64,000 nucleotides of DNA from Alitiscatomonas aceti. Its GTDB lineage: Bacteria; Bacillota; Clostridia; Lachnospirales; Lachnospiraceae. A program made the position numbers and the translations under genes. Shown here piece by piece: positions 27,929 through 36,158 of this stretch; the stretch's first letter is position 1, and each line of letters begins with the position of its first letter. The notes below the pieces were generated by a model. That model saw only the letters and a program-made list of their open reading frames with translations. It searched no databases and had not been told where the DNA came from. The DNA lies in assembly GCF_025567195.1 (NCBI RefSeq), contig NZ_JAOQJF010000016.1:1-64000 (forward strand). Reading direction: 5' to 3'.

Positions 27929-28027
27929 GGGTATTCTGCTGTGTTTTTTGTGGAAAACCACAAAAAAGCCGTGCGTTTCCGGGAAAAGTGGAAAAGGGGT
28001 TGCAAATAAGCGGGAAACATGCGAAAA

Positions 28028-28066
28028 TTTACATGGATTTTACATAGGCGCGGCGGATATTTTACA
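28028..28066 (+). promoter_or_regulatory. Pho boxes (PhoP/PhoB binding site) of the phosphate operon
   Basis: Three exact TTTACA hexamers start at 28028, 28039 and 28061, i.e. at offsets 0, 11 and 33 - one helical turn apart with one position skipped. This is the known direct-repeat geometry of Firmicute PhoP boxes (TT-A/T/C-ACA every 11 bp). They precede a Na+/phosphate cotransporter and a PhoP/PhoR-type pair, so autoregulation is likely. A -10 element (CATGAT near 28085) is only approximate. Confidence 0.78.
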
Positions 28067-28136
28067 TACTGATGATATCCTGTCCATGATATGTAGAAAA
28101 TAATCGCATGACTATGTGTATTTTACGGAGGAAGGT

Positions 28137-29918
28137 ATGGATTTTTTTGGACTTTTATCAATGATCGGAGGTCTGGCGCTGTTCCTGTACGGAATGGATA
28201 CCATGGGCCAGGGACTTGAGAAGCTGTCCGGCGGCCGCCTGGAGCGGATCCTGGAAAAGCTCACATCCAACCCCATTAAGGCAGTACTTCTGGGCGCCGG
28301 CGTTACGGCTGTGATCCAGTCGTCTTCAGCCACTACTGTTATGGTCGTCGGCTTTGTAAACTCTGGAATTATGAAGCTGACCCAGGCTGTGGGCATCATC
28401 ATGGGAGCCAACATCGGTACTACCGTGACGTCCTGGCTCTTAAGCCTTACGGGAATCGAAAGCGGGAACTTTTTTGTACAGCTGTTAAAGCCGTCGTCCT
28501 TCTCCCCGGTTCTGGCACTGATCGGCATGATCTTCATCATGTTCACGAAAAATGAGAAGAAAAAGAACCTGGGAACCATTATGATCGGCTTTGCCATTCT
28601 GATGTTTGGTATGGAGACCATGAGCGACGCGGTGAAGCCCCTGGCGGATGTGCCGGAATTCACCGGGCTCCTGACAATGTTCTCCAACCCGATCCTGGGA
28701 ATGATCGCAGGAGCGGTCCTTACTGCCATCATCCAGAGCTCTTCTGCATCCGTCGGTATCCTGCAGGCCCTCTGCGCCACTGGAGCCGTAAGCTTTGGAA
28801 GCGCCATTCCCATCATCATGGGACAGAATATCGGTACCTGTGTGACTGCCATGATCTCTGGTATCGGAGCCAGCAAGAACGCAAGACGGGCTGCACTGGT
28901 ACACCTGTATTTCAACATCATCGGAACGGCTGTGTTTATGATCGTATTCTACACGGTCAACGGCTTTATACACTTTGATTTCCTGGACGGAGCGGCCAGT
29001 GCCATGGGCATCGCTGTGGTCCACAGCGCCTTTAACGTGGCATCCACGATCCTGCTTCTGCCATTTTCCAAGGTGCTTGTGAAGTTAGCAACCTTAACGA
29101 TCCCGGACGAGCAGGAAAAGGAGCTGGCGGCAGGCATCGCCGCCGGGGAAGAGGAGTTCCGCCTTCTGGATCCCCGTTTCCTGGAGACTCCCGGCTATGC
29201 CGTAGAGCAGTGCCGTCTTGTGACCACCCATATGGCCCAGACTGCCAGGGAGGGCTTTTTAAAGGCCATGGAGCTCCTGGATTCCTATGACCAGGAAAAG
29301 GCCGACCAGGTGGCTGCCATCGAGGACCTGGTGGATAAGTACGAGGACCATCTGGGGACCTATATGGTAAAGGTGGGAAGCCAGCAGCTTTCCAAGAACG
29401 ACAGCCATACGGTCTCCCTGCTCCTTCACTGCATCGGAGACTTTGAGAGGATCTCCGACCATGCCATGAACTTAATGACAGCGGCCAAGGAGATGCACGA
29501 TAAAAATATGGAATTCTCCAAAAAGGCAGAGGAGGAATTAAAGGTATTTTTAAATGCCGTTACAGAGATCCTGGATCTTTCTATTACGGCCTTCGAGAAC
29601 AACGATGTAAAGAAGGCTTCCCTGGTGGAGCCGCTTGAGGAGGTCATCGACGATCTGAACACCTGTGTGAAGGCCAACCACATCAAGCGTCTCCAGAAGG
29701 GAAAATGTACCATCGAGCAGGGCTTCGTTCTGTTGGATATCTCCACCAACTTAGAGCGTGTGTCCGACCACTGCTCCAATATCGCCATCAGTGTCATTGA
29801 GATCGACCGGGATGGCTTTGATGCCCACGGTTATCTGGAAAACTTAAAGCGGGACGACGATCCCCGGTTCCAGGGAATGGTGGAAAGTTACAGAAAGAAA
29901 TATACGCTTCCGGCGTAA
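28137..29918 (+). CDS. Na+/phosphate cotransporter with PhoU-like C-terminal domain
   Basis: 593-aa membrane protein of the NptA/PNaS family that imports inorganic phosphate with Na+. The two inverted repeat motifs are visible: QSSSATTVMVVGFVNSG at 61-77 and QSSSASVGILQA at 200-211, each within a hydrophobic bundle. After the last membrane segment (about 300) a helical region to the end resembles PhoU, which usually links phosphate status to the PhoR kinase. ATG 28137 is chosen (GGAGGAAGG upstream); an in-frame GTG at 28116 lacks a site. Preceded by Pho boxes, followed by the regulator and kinase genes. Confidence 0.92.
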   Translation: MDFFGLLSMIGGLALFLYGMDTMGQGLEKLSGGRLERILEKLTSNPIKAVLLGAGVTAVIQSSSATTVMVVGFVNSGIMKLTQAVGIIMGANIGTTVTSWLLSLTGIESGNFFVQLLKPSSFSPVLALIGMIFIMFTKNEKKKNLGTIMIGFAILMFGMETMSDAVKPLADVPEFTGLLTMFSNPILGMIAGAVLTAIIQSSSASVGILQALCATGAVSFGSAIPIIMGQNIGTCVTAMISGIGASKNARRAALVHLYFNIIGTAVFMIVFYTVNGFIHFDFLDGAASAMGIAVVHSAFNVASTILLLPFSKVLVKLATLTIPDEQEKELAAGIAAGEEEFRLLDPRFLETPGYAVEQCRLVTTHMAQTAREGFLKAMELLDSYDQEKADQVAAIEDLVDKYEDHLGTYMVKVGSQQLSKNDSHTVSLLLHCIGDFERISDHAMNLMTAAKEMHDKNMEFSKKAEEELKVFLNAVTEILDLSITAFENNDVKKASLVEPLEEVIDDLNTCVKANHIKRLQKGKCTIEQGFVLLDISTNLERVSDHCSNIAISVIEIDRDGFDAHGYLENLKRDDDPRFQGMVESYRKKYTLPA

Positions 29919-29990
29919 AAGAGAAAGCCGCCTATGCAGTTTCTGCCAGGCGGCGGATCTTTATCCGGAAAGGACAGGAGGAGAGCGGAT

Positions 29991-30656
29991 ATGGCGCTGA
30001 TCTATGCAGTGGAAGATGATAAGAATATTCTGGAGATCGAGATGTTTGCCTTAAAAAACAGCGGCTACCAGGTGGACGGCTTTGAATGTGCCCGCGATTT
30101 TTATAAGAAGCTGGATGAGCGGCAGCCAGATCTGGTCCTTCTGGATATCATGCTGCCGGACGAGGATGGCCTTGAGATCGTCGGAAAGCTCCGGAGACGT
30201 CCCGAGACCAAGAAGCTCCCGGTGATCATGGTCACGGCCAAGACCACAGAGATCGACAAGGTCAAGGGCCTGGATGTGGGCGCCGATGATTACCTGACAA
30301 AGCCCTTCGGCGTTATGGAGCTGATCGCCAGGGTCAAGGCGGTGCTCCGCAGGACCATGGAGGAGGAGAAGTTCTTAAGTCTGGGAGATGTGTTCCTGGA
30401 CGACGAAAAGCATATGGTCTATGTAAAGGACCAGCCTTGCAGCCTGACGTTCAAGGAGTATGAGCTCTTAAAGCTGCTGCTCCACAATGCCGGAATCGTG
30501 GTGACCCGGGAGATCATCCTGGAGCGTGTCTGGGGCATTGACTTCGAGGGAGAATCCAGGACCCTGGACATGCATATCCGGACCCTCAGGCAGAAGCTGG
30601 GGGATGCCGGGACCATGATCCGGACCGTGCGGAACGTAGGCTATATGATCGAATAG
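29991..30656 (+). CDS. phoP: OmpR/PhoB-family response regulator (PhoP-like)
   Basis: 221-aa cytoplasmic regulator. Receiver domain 1-120 with acidic pocket EDD (8-10), phospho-acceptor Asp52 in LVLLDIMLPDEDG, and TKPF Lys about 104. Winged-helix DNA-binding domain from about 130, ending in RTVRNVGYMIE. ATG 29991 follows AGGAGGAGAG; the frame extends upstream without support. A strong GCCGCCT/AGGCGGC hairpin without T-tract (29927-29954) sits in the 72-bp gap after the cotransporter gene and may tune the transcript. The Pho boxes and partner genes suggest phosphate control; this is contextual. Confidence 0.88.
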   Translation: MALIYAVEDDKNILEIEMFALKNSGYQVDGFECARDFYKKLDERQPDLVLLDIMLPDEDGLEIVGKLRRRPETKKLPVIMVTAKTTEIDKVKGLDVGADDYLTKPFGVMELIARVKAVLRRTMEEEKFLSLGDVFLDDEKHMVYVKDQPCSLTFKEYELLKLLLHNAGIVVTREIILERVWGIDFEGESRTLDMHIRTLRQKLGDAGTMIRTVRNVGYMIE

Positions 30657-30666
30657 GCGGGATGAG

Positions 30667-32034
30667 ATGAAACGGAGAATCCATATTGAGCTTCTGGTTA
30701 CGTCAGGGTTAGCCATCCTCCTGACGCTGACCTTTGCCATGTTTGTGTTTTACGGGCTGTTCCGGTCCCAGATCATCCGGGATCTGGAGACCGATGCACG
30801 GGTCATGAAGAACATGGGCGTTTTTGACGATATTTCCAGGATGGCAGAGAAAAACGGCTCCATCAGCAGCGAGGACCTGCGGATCACAGTGGTGAGCCCC
30901 GGAGGAGACGTCCTGTTTGACAGCAGCGCCGATGCGGCGGTCATGGAAAACCATGAGGACCGGCCTGAGATCCGGACGGCTCTGGAAGCAGGGGAGGGAA
31001 GCGGCAGCCGGCGCTCAGAGACCATGGACAAGAACCTGTTTTATTATGCCGTCCGTATGGAAAACGGAAACGTCTTAAGGATCTCCAGGGAGGCAGACAG
31101 CTTTTTTGCGGTATTCCAGAATATGCTGCCTACGGTGCTGGAGGTGTCCCTGGTGCTGTTTGTCTTCAGTATATTTCTGTCCAATTATTTTACAAAGACC
31201 CTGGTGGGGCCCATTGAAGAAATGGCCAGGAATATTTCTGATCCCGGCCAGGAGGTGGTATACAGGGAGCTGGAGCCCTTTGTGGCCACCATCCGGCAGC
31301 AGCATGACGACATCATAAAAAGCGCCCAGATGCGCCAGGAGTTCACAGCCAACGTATCCCACGAGCTGAAGACACCGCTGACTGCCATTTCCGGGTACGC
31401 GGAGCTGATCGAGCACGGCATGGCGGATGCGGAGAATTCCAAGCGCTTCGCCGGAGAGATCCATAAAAATTCTGTACGCCTCTTATCCCTGATCAACGAT
31501 ATCATCCAGCTTTCCCAGCTGGACGGAGGGAAGAATCACAGCGAGTATGCGGATATTGATCTGTATAAGCTGGCGGCTGAATGTGTGGATATGCTGAAGA
31601 TGAACGCCAGAAAGCAGAACGTGACCATGAAGCTCTGCGGAAAGCCATGTACGGTGTATGCGGACCGTCAGCTCATGGAGGAGCTCCTCTATAATCTGTG
31701 CGACAATGCCATCCGATATAATAACCGGGGCGGCTCTGTGACGGTCACGGTGGATGAAAAAGACGGCCATGTGTTCCTTTCCATTAGGGATACGGGGATC
31801 GGGATACCCACGGAGCACCAGGACCGGGTGTTTGAACGGTTCTACCGGGTGGATAAGAGCCGTTCCAAGGCCACTGGAGGAACGGGACTGGGTCTTGCCA
31901 TTGTAAAGCATATCGTGGCCCAGCACGGCGCATCCATCTCCCTGGAGAGCCAGGCTGGGAAGGGGACGGAGATCCGGGTGGAATTTTCGGATGCCCTGAA
32001 GCAGCAGATGGAAGAACGGGCAGAGAATGCTTAA
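30667..32034 (+). CDS. phoR: Sensor histidine kinase (PhoR-like)
   Basis: 455-aa membrane kinase that would phosphorylate the neighbouring regulator. Two membrane segments (about 10-31 and 155-174) frame an extracytoplasmic sensor of some 120 residues. A HAMP-like linker and the HisKA box follow (phospho-His232 in NVSHELKTPLTA), then HATPase_c with N box CDNAIRYNN, G1 DTGIGIP and G2 GGTGLGLAIVK. It starts 10 bp after the regulator stop. The phosphate role comes from the operon context; the sensor domain itself is not diagnostic. Confidence 0.88.
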   Translation: MKRRIHIELLVTSGLAILLTLTFAMFVFYGLFRSQIIRDLETDARVMKNMGVFDDISRMAEKNGSISSEDLRITVVSPGGDVLFDSSADAAVMENHEDRPEIRTALEAGEGSGSRRSETMDKNLFYYAVRMENGNVLRISREADSFFAVFQNMLPTVLEVSLVLFVFSIFLSNYFTKTLVGPIEEMARNISDPGQEVVYRELEPFVATIRQQHDDIIKSAQMRQEFTANVSHELKTPLTAISGYAELIEHGMADAENSKRFAGEIHKNSVRLLSLINDIIQLSQLDGGKNHSEYADIDLYKLAAECVDMLKMNARKQNVTMKLCGKPCTVYADRQLMEELLYNLCDNAIRYNNRGGSVTVTVDEKDGHVFLSIRDTGIGIPTEHQDRVFERFYRVDKSRSKATGGTGLGLAIVKHIVAQHGASISLESQAGKGTEIRVEFSDALKQQMEERAENA

Positions 32035-32055
32035 AATAAACAGGCGATGGATTTT

Positions 32056-32137
32056 GGGGATGCCTTCCGGGCCTCCCCTTTTCTGGTTGTATCCTTCCGG
32101 GAAAAGGCCTGGAGTGTAAAACCAGCCTCCTGTTTTT
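32056..32137 (+). terminator. Two terminators after the phosphate operon
   Basis: First: GGGGA-t-GCC/GGGC-c-TCCCC followed by TTTT (32056-32082). Second: AGGC-c-TGG/CCAGCCT followed by CCTGTTTTTT (32105-32137). Confidence 0.72.
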
Positions 32138-32152
32138 TGTGGCTTTTGCCCA

Positions 32153-32181
32153 TTGACGGCGGTGGAAAAGCCGGGTATGAT
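32153..32181 (+). promoter_or_regulatory. Promoter with no obvious own gene, upstream of recA
   Basis: TTGACG, 17-bp spacer, TATGAT. It lies 120 bp before the LexA-linked recA promoter and reads toward recA, with no credible ORF between. Either a second recA promoter or the start of a small RNA. Confidence 0.55.
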
Positions 32182-32274
32182 GAAGCCAGACCAGAGATCT
32201 GAAAGGTCCCGGCTTTCTCACTCACCCGGCCTTATGTTTTCCGGCGGTTCCGCCAAAGTTTCCCGAAGAAATCA

Positions 32275-32303
32275 TTGACTTTTTCCTGGAAGTATATTAT
32301 GAT
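32275..32303 (+). promoter_or_regulatory. recA promoter
   Basis: TTGACT (32275-32280), 17-bp spacer, TATGAT (32298-32303), 41 bp before the ATG. Confidence 0.8.
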
Positions 32304-32314
32304 TAGGACATAAC

Positions 32315-32328
32315 AGAACATTTGTTCG
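32315..32328 (+). promoter_or_regulatory. LexA (SOS) box of recA
   Basis: AGAACATTTGTTCG matches the Gram-positive LexA consensus GAAC-N4-GTTC exactly. It sits just downstream of the -10 element, where bound LexA would block transcription start or escape. Confidence 0.87.
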
Positions 32329-32344
32329 CATTTGGAGGATGAAT

Positions 32345-33451
32345 ATGAATAAAGAAGATAAATTGAAAGCCCTGGACGCGGCCCTGACCCAGATCGAGAA
32401 AGCCTATGGAAAGGGATCTGTGATGAAGCTGGGAGACTCCGGCGCAAATATGAATATCGAGACGGTGCCCACCGGTTCCTTAAGCCTGGATATCGCCCTG
32501 GGACTGGGAGGCGTTCCCAAGGGACGTGTGATCGAGGTCTACGGCCCGGAGTCCAGCGGTAAGACCACCGTTGCCCTTCATATGGTGGCGGAGGTACAGA
32601 AGCGGGGAGGGATCGCCGGCTTTATCGATGCGGAGCATGCCCTGGATCCCGTTTACGCGAAGAACATCGGCGTGGATATCGATAACCTGTATATTTCCCA
32701 GCCGGATAACGGTGAACAGGCCCTGGAGATCACAGAGACAATGGTCCGCTCCGGCGCTGTGGATATCGTGATCGTGGACTCTGTGGCAGCCCTGGTGCCC
32801 AAGGCGGAGATCGACGGCGATATGGGAGATTCCCATGTGGGCCTTCAGGCCCGTCTGATGTCCCAGGCCCTCAGAAAGCTGACAGCAGTGATCAGCCGGA
32901 CCAACTGTATCGTGATCTTTATCAACCAGCTCCGTGAAAAGGTAGGCGTGATGTTCGGAAATCCGGAAACCACCACCGGCGGCCGTGCGCTGAAGTTCTA
33001 CTCCTCCGTCCGTCTGGATGTGAGAAGGACCGAGTCCTTAAAGCAGAGCGGTGAGGTGATCGGAAACCATGTGCGGGTAAAGGTAGTAAAGAATAAGATC
33101 GCACCGCCGTTTAAGGAGGCTGAATTTGATATTATGTTCGGCAAAGGGATCTCCAGAGAAGGAGATGTGCTGGATCTGGCGGCAGATGCCAATATCGTGG
33201 AAAAGAGCGGCTCCTGGTACGCCTATAATGGCGCAAAGATCGGTCAGGGCCGGGAGAATGCCAAGCAGTACCTGGCCCAGAATCCGCTGATCTGCGAGGA
33301 GATCGAAAATCAGGTGAGAGAGCTCCACGGCCTGGAGGCCCAGCATGTGGCGGCCGGAGAACCGTCCGGTGAGGTGGCCGGAGAGAGCGTCGCGCCGGCA
33401 GATGCTGGAAATATGACCGCTGGAATGGAAAAGGAAGAGGCGGAGAGATAA
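32345..33451 (+). CDS. recA: Recombinase RecA
   Basis: 368-aa DNA strand-exchange ATPase and SOS co-protease. Walker A GPESSGKTT at 67-75, Walker B region VDIVIVDSVAALVPK, and the L2 loop with the GNPETTTGG stretch are intact. The C-terminal tail is variable and acidic. ATG 32345 is chosen: TTTGGAGG ends at 32338, so the in-frame ATG at 32339 has no spacing. Controlled by the LexA box at 32315. Its TAA overlaps the recX ATG. Confidence 0.98.
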   Translation: MNKEDKLKALDAALTQIEKAYGKGSVMKLGDSGANMNIETVPTGSLSLDIALGLGGVPKGRVIEVYGPESSGKTTVALHMVAEVQKRGGIAGFIDAEHALDPVYAKNIGVDIDNLYISQPDNGEQALEITETMVRSGAVDIVIVDSVAALVPKAEIDGDMGDSHVGLQARLMSQALRKLTAVISRTNCIVIFINQLREKVGVMFGNPETTTGGRALKFYSSVRLDVRRTESLKQSGEVIGNHVRVKVVKNKIAPPFKEAEFDIMFGKGISREGDVLDLAADANIVEKSGSWYAYNGAKIGQGRENAKQYLAQNPLICEEIENQVRELHGLEAQHVAAGEPSGEVAGESVAPADAGNMTAGMEKEEAER

Positions 33452-33972
33452 TGAAGGAATGGAAGCTGGAAGGCGTATCCGGGTTGGAGGAACCGTCCTT
33501 ACAGTCTGGGAATGCCGGGGATGAAAAAGAGGCCAGGAACAAGGCCGTCTACTATCTCCAGTTTTCCAGTAAGACCGAGTGGGAACTGCGTAAGAAGCTG
33601 GCAGAACAGGGATTTCTGCCGGCTTCTGTTGATTCTGCCATCCGTTTTGTGAAGGCGCACCGGTATCTGGACGACGGAGAATATGCAGCCCGTTATATAG
33701 AGCGGAACCAGAGGAAGAAAAGCAGGAAGCAGATGGTCTTTGAGCTGCGTCAGAAGGGGATCGATGAGGAGACGTTAAATGCGGCCTTTGAGGAAAATCC
33801 TGTGGACGAGGAGGAGCAGATCCTAAGGCTCCTGGAAAAGAAGGGCTACCGGGGAGAGGAAGCCGAAAGGGAGGAAAAACAGAAAATCTCCGCCTATCTG
33901 GCCCGAAAGGGCTTCGCTTATGAGGCCATCCAGAGGGCTATGATTAATTATGCACGGAAAAACAGAGATTGA
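33451..33972 (+). CDS. recX: Regulatory protein RecX
   Basis: 173-aa all-helical protein that modulates RecA filaments. Family features: KAVYYLQFSSKTEWELRKKL near 30-50 (usual form AL.yL..r.rse.ELr..L), YLDDGEYAARYIE near 70-83, and KGIDEET in the second repeat. The ATG overlaps the last base of the recA stop (TAATG), so the two are translationally coupled, a common Firmicute arrangement. The gene-specific extra N-terminal stretch of about 28 residues is weakly conserved. Confidence 0.92.
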   Translation: MKEWKLEGVSGLEEPSLQSGNAGDEKEARNKAVYYLQFSSKTEWELRKKLAEQGFLPASVDSAIRFVKAHRYLDDGEYAARYIERNQRKKSRKQMVFELRQKGIDEETLNAAFEENPVDEEEQILRLLEKKGYRGEEAEREEKQKISAYLARKGFAYEAIQRAMINYARKNRD

Positions 33973-33983
33973 AAGCAATATAC

Positions 33984-34012
33984 TTGACATAATGTATAAA
34001 ACAGTTTAAAAT
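33984..34012 (+). promoter_or_regulatory. rny promoter
   Basis: TTGACA (33984-33989), 17-bp spacer, TAAAAT (34007-34012), 42 bp before the start codon. Confidence 0.8.
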
Positions 34013-34054
34013 TGAAGTGTTGTACAATGAAAACTAAATAAAGGAGGTGCTCCT

Positions 34055-35599
34055 GTGTCACCAATAATAAGCGCGTTGATCGCAGCGGTTATTGTGGCTC
34101 CTATTACCTGGCTTGCAGCTGTGGCTTACCGGAAGAAAAGCTATGAGAGCAAGATCGGAAGCGCAGAGGAAAAGTCCAGAGAAATAATAGATGAAGCATT
34201 GAAGGTCGCAGAGACGAAGAAAAAAGAAGCTCTCCTGGAAGCCAAGGAAGAGAATTTGAAGGCAAAAAATGAGCTGGAGAAGGAAACCAGGGAACGAAGG
34301 GCAGAGATTCAGCGCTATGAGCGCCGCGTACTCAGCAAAGAGGAAAATCTGGATAAAAAAGCAGAGGCAATGGAACGGAAAGAGTCCAGCCTGGTGTCCA
34401 GAGAGGACTCTTTAAAGAAACGCACTGCCGAAGTGGAGGAACTGTTTGCGAAAGAGCAGGAGGAGCTGGAAAAGATCTCCGGTCTCACTTCTGATCAGGC
34501 AAAAGAGTATCTTCTGAAGTCTGTGGAAGCGGATGTGAAGCACGACACTGCCAAGCTCATCAAGGAGCTGGAAGCCAGGGCAAAGGAAGAAGCAGACAAA
34601 AAGGCCAGGGAGTATGTGGTCACAGCCATCCAGAGATGTGCGGCTGACCATGTGGCAGAGACCACAGTTTCTGTGGTACAGCTCCCCAGTGATGAGATGA
34701 AGGGACGCATCATCGGAAGAGAGGGACGGAATATCCGTACTCTGGAGACCATGACCGGCGTTGAGCTGATCATCGACGATACTCCGGAGGCCGTCGTACT
34801 GTCCGGCTTTGATCCGGTCCGCAGAGAAGTTGCCAGGATCGCCCTGGAGCGTCTGATCGTGGATGGACGTATCCATCCGGCCAGGATCGAGGAAATGGTG
34901 GAGAAAGCGCAGAAGGAAGTCGAGAACATGATGCGCGAAGAAGGAGAGGCAGCCGCCCTGGAGGTGGGGATCCATGGAATCCATCCGGAGCTGGTGAAGC
35001 TCCTTGGAAAGATGAAGTTCAGGACCAGCTATGGGCAGAATGCATTGAAGCATTCCATCGAGGTTGCCCAGCTTTCCGGTCTGCTGGCTTCTGAGATCGG
35101 CGTGGATGTGAGACTGGCAAAGCGTGCCGGTTTATTACACGACATTGGAAAATCTGTCGATCATGAGATGGAGGGCTCCCATGTACAGCTGGGATCCGAG
35201 CTCTGTAAGAAATATAAGGAGTCGGCTACGGTCATCAACGCAGTGGAATCCCATCATGGCGATGTGGAACCCACCAGCCTGATCTCCTGTATCGTCCAGG
35301 CAGCAGATACGATCTCTGCCGCAAGACCCGGCGCCAGAAGAGAAACGCTGGAAACATACACCAACCGCTTAAAGCAGCTGGAGGATATCACCAATTCCTT
35401 CAAGGGAGTGGATAAGTCCTTTGCGATCCAGGCAGGACGCGAGGTACGTATCATGGTCGTACCGGAACAGGTCAGCGATGACGATATGGTTCTGATGGCC
35501 AGAGAAATTTCTAAGAAGGTGGAGTCCGAGCTGGAATATCCGGGACAGATCAAGGTCAATGTGATCCGGGAATCCAGAGTAACGGATTATGCAAAATAA
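34055..35599 (+). CDS. rny: Ribonuclease Y
   Basis: 514-aa membrane-anchored endoribonuclease that starts mRNA decay in Firmicutes. N-terminal membrane helix (about 4-24), a long charged coiled coil (about 30-150), a KH RNA-binding domain (MKGRIIGREGRNIRTLE near 213-229), an HD metal-dependent nuclease domain (GLLHDIGKSVDHE near 362-374) and the C-terminal RNase Y domain. Length is typical. Start is GTG 34055 with AAGGAGGT 6 nt upstream. Own promoter and terminator. Confidence 0.97.
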   Translation: MSPIISALIAAVIVAPITWLAAVAYRKKSYESKIGSAEEKSREIIDEALKVAETKKKEALLEAKEENLKAKNELEKETRERRAEIQRYERRVLSKEENLDKKAEAMERKESSLVSREDSLKKRTAEVEELFAKEQEELEKISGLTSDQAKEYLLKSVEADVKHDTAKLIKELEARAKEEADKKAREYVVTAIQRCAADHVAETTVSVVQLPSDEMKGRIIGREGRNIRTLETMTGVELIIDDTPEAVVLSGFDPVRREVARIALERLIVDGRIHPARIEEMVEKAQKEVENMMREEGEAAALEVGIHGIHPELVKLLGKMKFRTSYGQNALKHSIEVAQLSGLLASEIGVDVRLAKRAGLLHDIGKSVDHEMEGSHVQLGSELCKKYKESATVINAVESHHGDVEPTSLISCIVQAADTISAARPGARRETLETYTNRLKQLEDITNSFKGVDKSFAIQAGREVRIMVVPEQVSDDDMVLMAREISKKVESELEYPGQIKVNVIRESRVTDYAK

Positions 35600-35620
35600 G
35601 AGCACAGAACAATAAGAAAG

Positions 35621-35663
35621 ATCCGGAGGTATATGGGGAGACCCTGTACCGCCGGATTTTTTA
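35621..35663 (+). terminator. Terminator of rny
   Basis: Stem ATCCGG-a-GGTA/TACC-g-CCGGAT followed by TTTTTTAT. Confidence 0.87.
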
Positions 35664-35706
35664 TGTCATAGGGGCGGAGGGGGGACTGGATCCGGACACC
35701 GCATTG

Positions 35707-35893
35707 GGGCAGACGTTTATCGGCGTTAATTTGTGACAGTTCAGCCGTGTATCTTCTTGTCCGCTGTTAGCGGACAAGAAGCATCGGGCGTCTGCCCTAT
35801 GGAGAACCAGACAGGAAAACACTTATGAAAACAAGTTTTCAACGCGTTTTCCCATCTGGTTCTCCGCATGGCTGAACTATTACGTTAATTTGT
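35707..35893. repeat. Composite palindromic intergenic element flanked by 11-bp direct repeats
   Basis: Non-coding. Direct repeats CGTTAATTTGT lie at 35724-35734 and 35883-35893. Just inside are inverted repeats AGTTCAGCC (35738-35746) and GGCTGAACT (35870-35878). Inside these: a 13-bp perfect hairpin CTTCTTGTCCGCT/AGCGGACAAGAAG (35753-35781), and a long stem GGAGAACCAGA...TCTGGTTCTCC (35801-35865) that continues as GGAAAAC/GTTTTCC and GAAAAC/GTTTTC. A further pair GGGCAGACG (35707-35715)/CGTCTGCCC (35789-35797) crosses the left boundary. The direct repeats look like a target duplication, so a MITE-like element is plausible; a structured RNA or terminator cluster is the alternative. Confidence 0.75.
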
Positions 35894-35902
35894 AAAAAAG
35901 TA

Positions 35903-35931
35903 TTGACGATTCAGAAAATGTGGTGTAAAAT
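35903..35931 (+). promoter_or_regulatory. Promoter of the leader peptide-metNIQ operon
   Basis: TTGACG (35903-35908), 17-bp spacer, TAAAAT (35926-35931). Predicted start near 35938 gives a 5' UTR of about 55 nt before the leader ORF. Confidence 0.75.
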
Positions 35932-35993
35932 CCAGAGTAACGAAAAGTTACCAGAGAAAGCCGGGGCGGTACAAACGCCCGGGAGGAAACAGG

Positions 35994-36128
35994 ATGAGCA
36001 AGAAAACGGCGATCGTATCAGTACAGATGAATATGATGGGTCTGATGTGCGGCATGGCCATGTGCGGCATGATTTTTTGCGTGGAAAAAATTGCAGACCA
36101 GAATCATTCCTGTATGGATTGTGAGTAG
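35994..36128 (+). CDS. Met/Cys-rich leader peptide of metNIQ (putative attenuator ORF)
   Basis: 44-codon ORF. ATG 35994 is 7 nt after GGGAGG and the stop is TAG 36126-36128. It holds nine Met and five Cys; seven Met fall between residues 12 and 26 (the run starts QMNMMGLMCG). Met is one of the rarest amino acids, so this density is not expected by chance. No signal peptide or known domain. An intrinsic terminator begins 30 nt after the stop and the methionine importer operon follows. This is the layout of ribosome-mediated attenuation: scarcity of charged tRNA-Met (or tRNA-Cys) would stall the ribosome and alter RNA folding. The two ATG-TGC-GGC triplets contain TGCGG (36048-36052, 36063-36067), which could pair with CCGCA in the terminator's 5' arm. 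A hairpin CCGG-g-GCG/CGCCCGG lies directly before the ribosome site. A translated metal-binding peptide is an alternative. Confidence 0.8.
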   Translation: MSKKTAIVSVQMNMMGLMCGMAMCGMIFCVEKIADQNHSCMDCE

Positions 36129-36158
36129 TCAGATATCCTGTGATCAACAAAGAGGGTA

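Noticed and set aside
35903..36124. 73-codon ORF overlapping the Met-rich leader in another frame
   Set aside because: It starts at the promoter's -10 region, has no ribosome site and would precede the transcript's likely 5' end.
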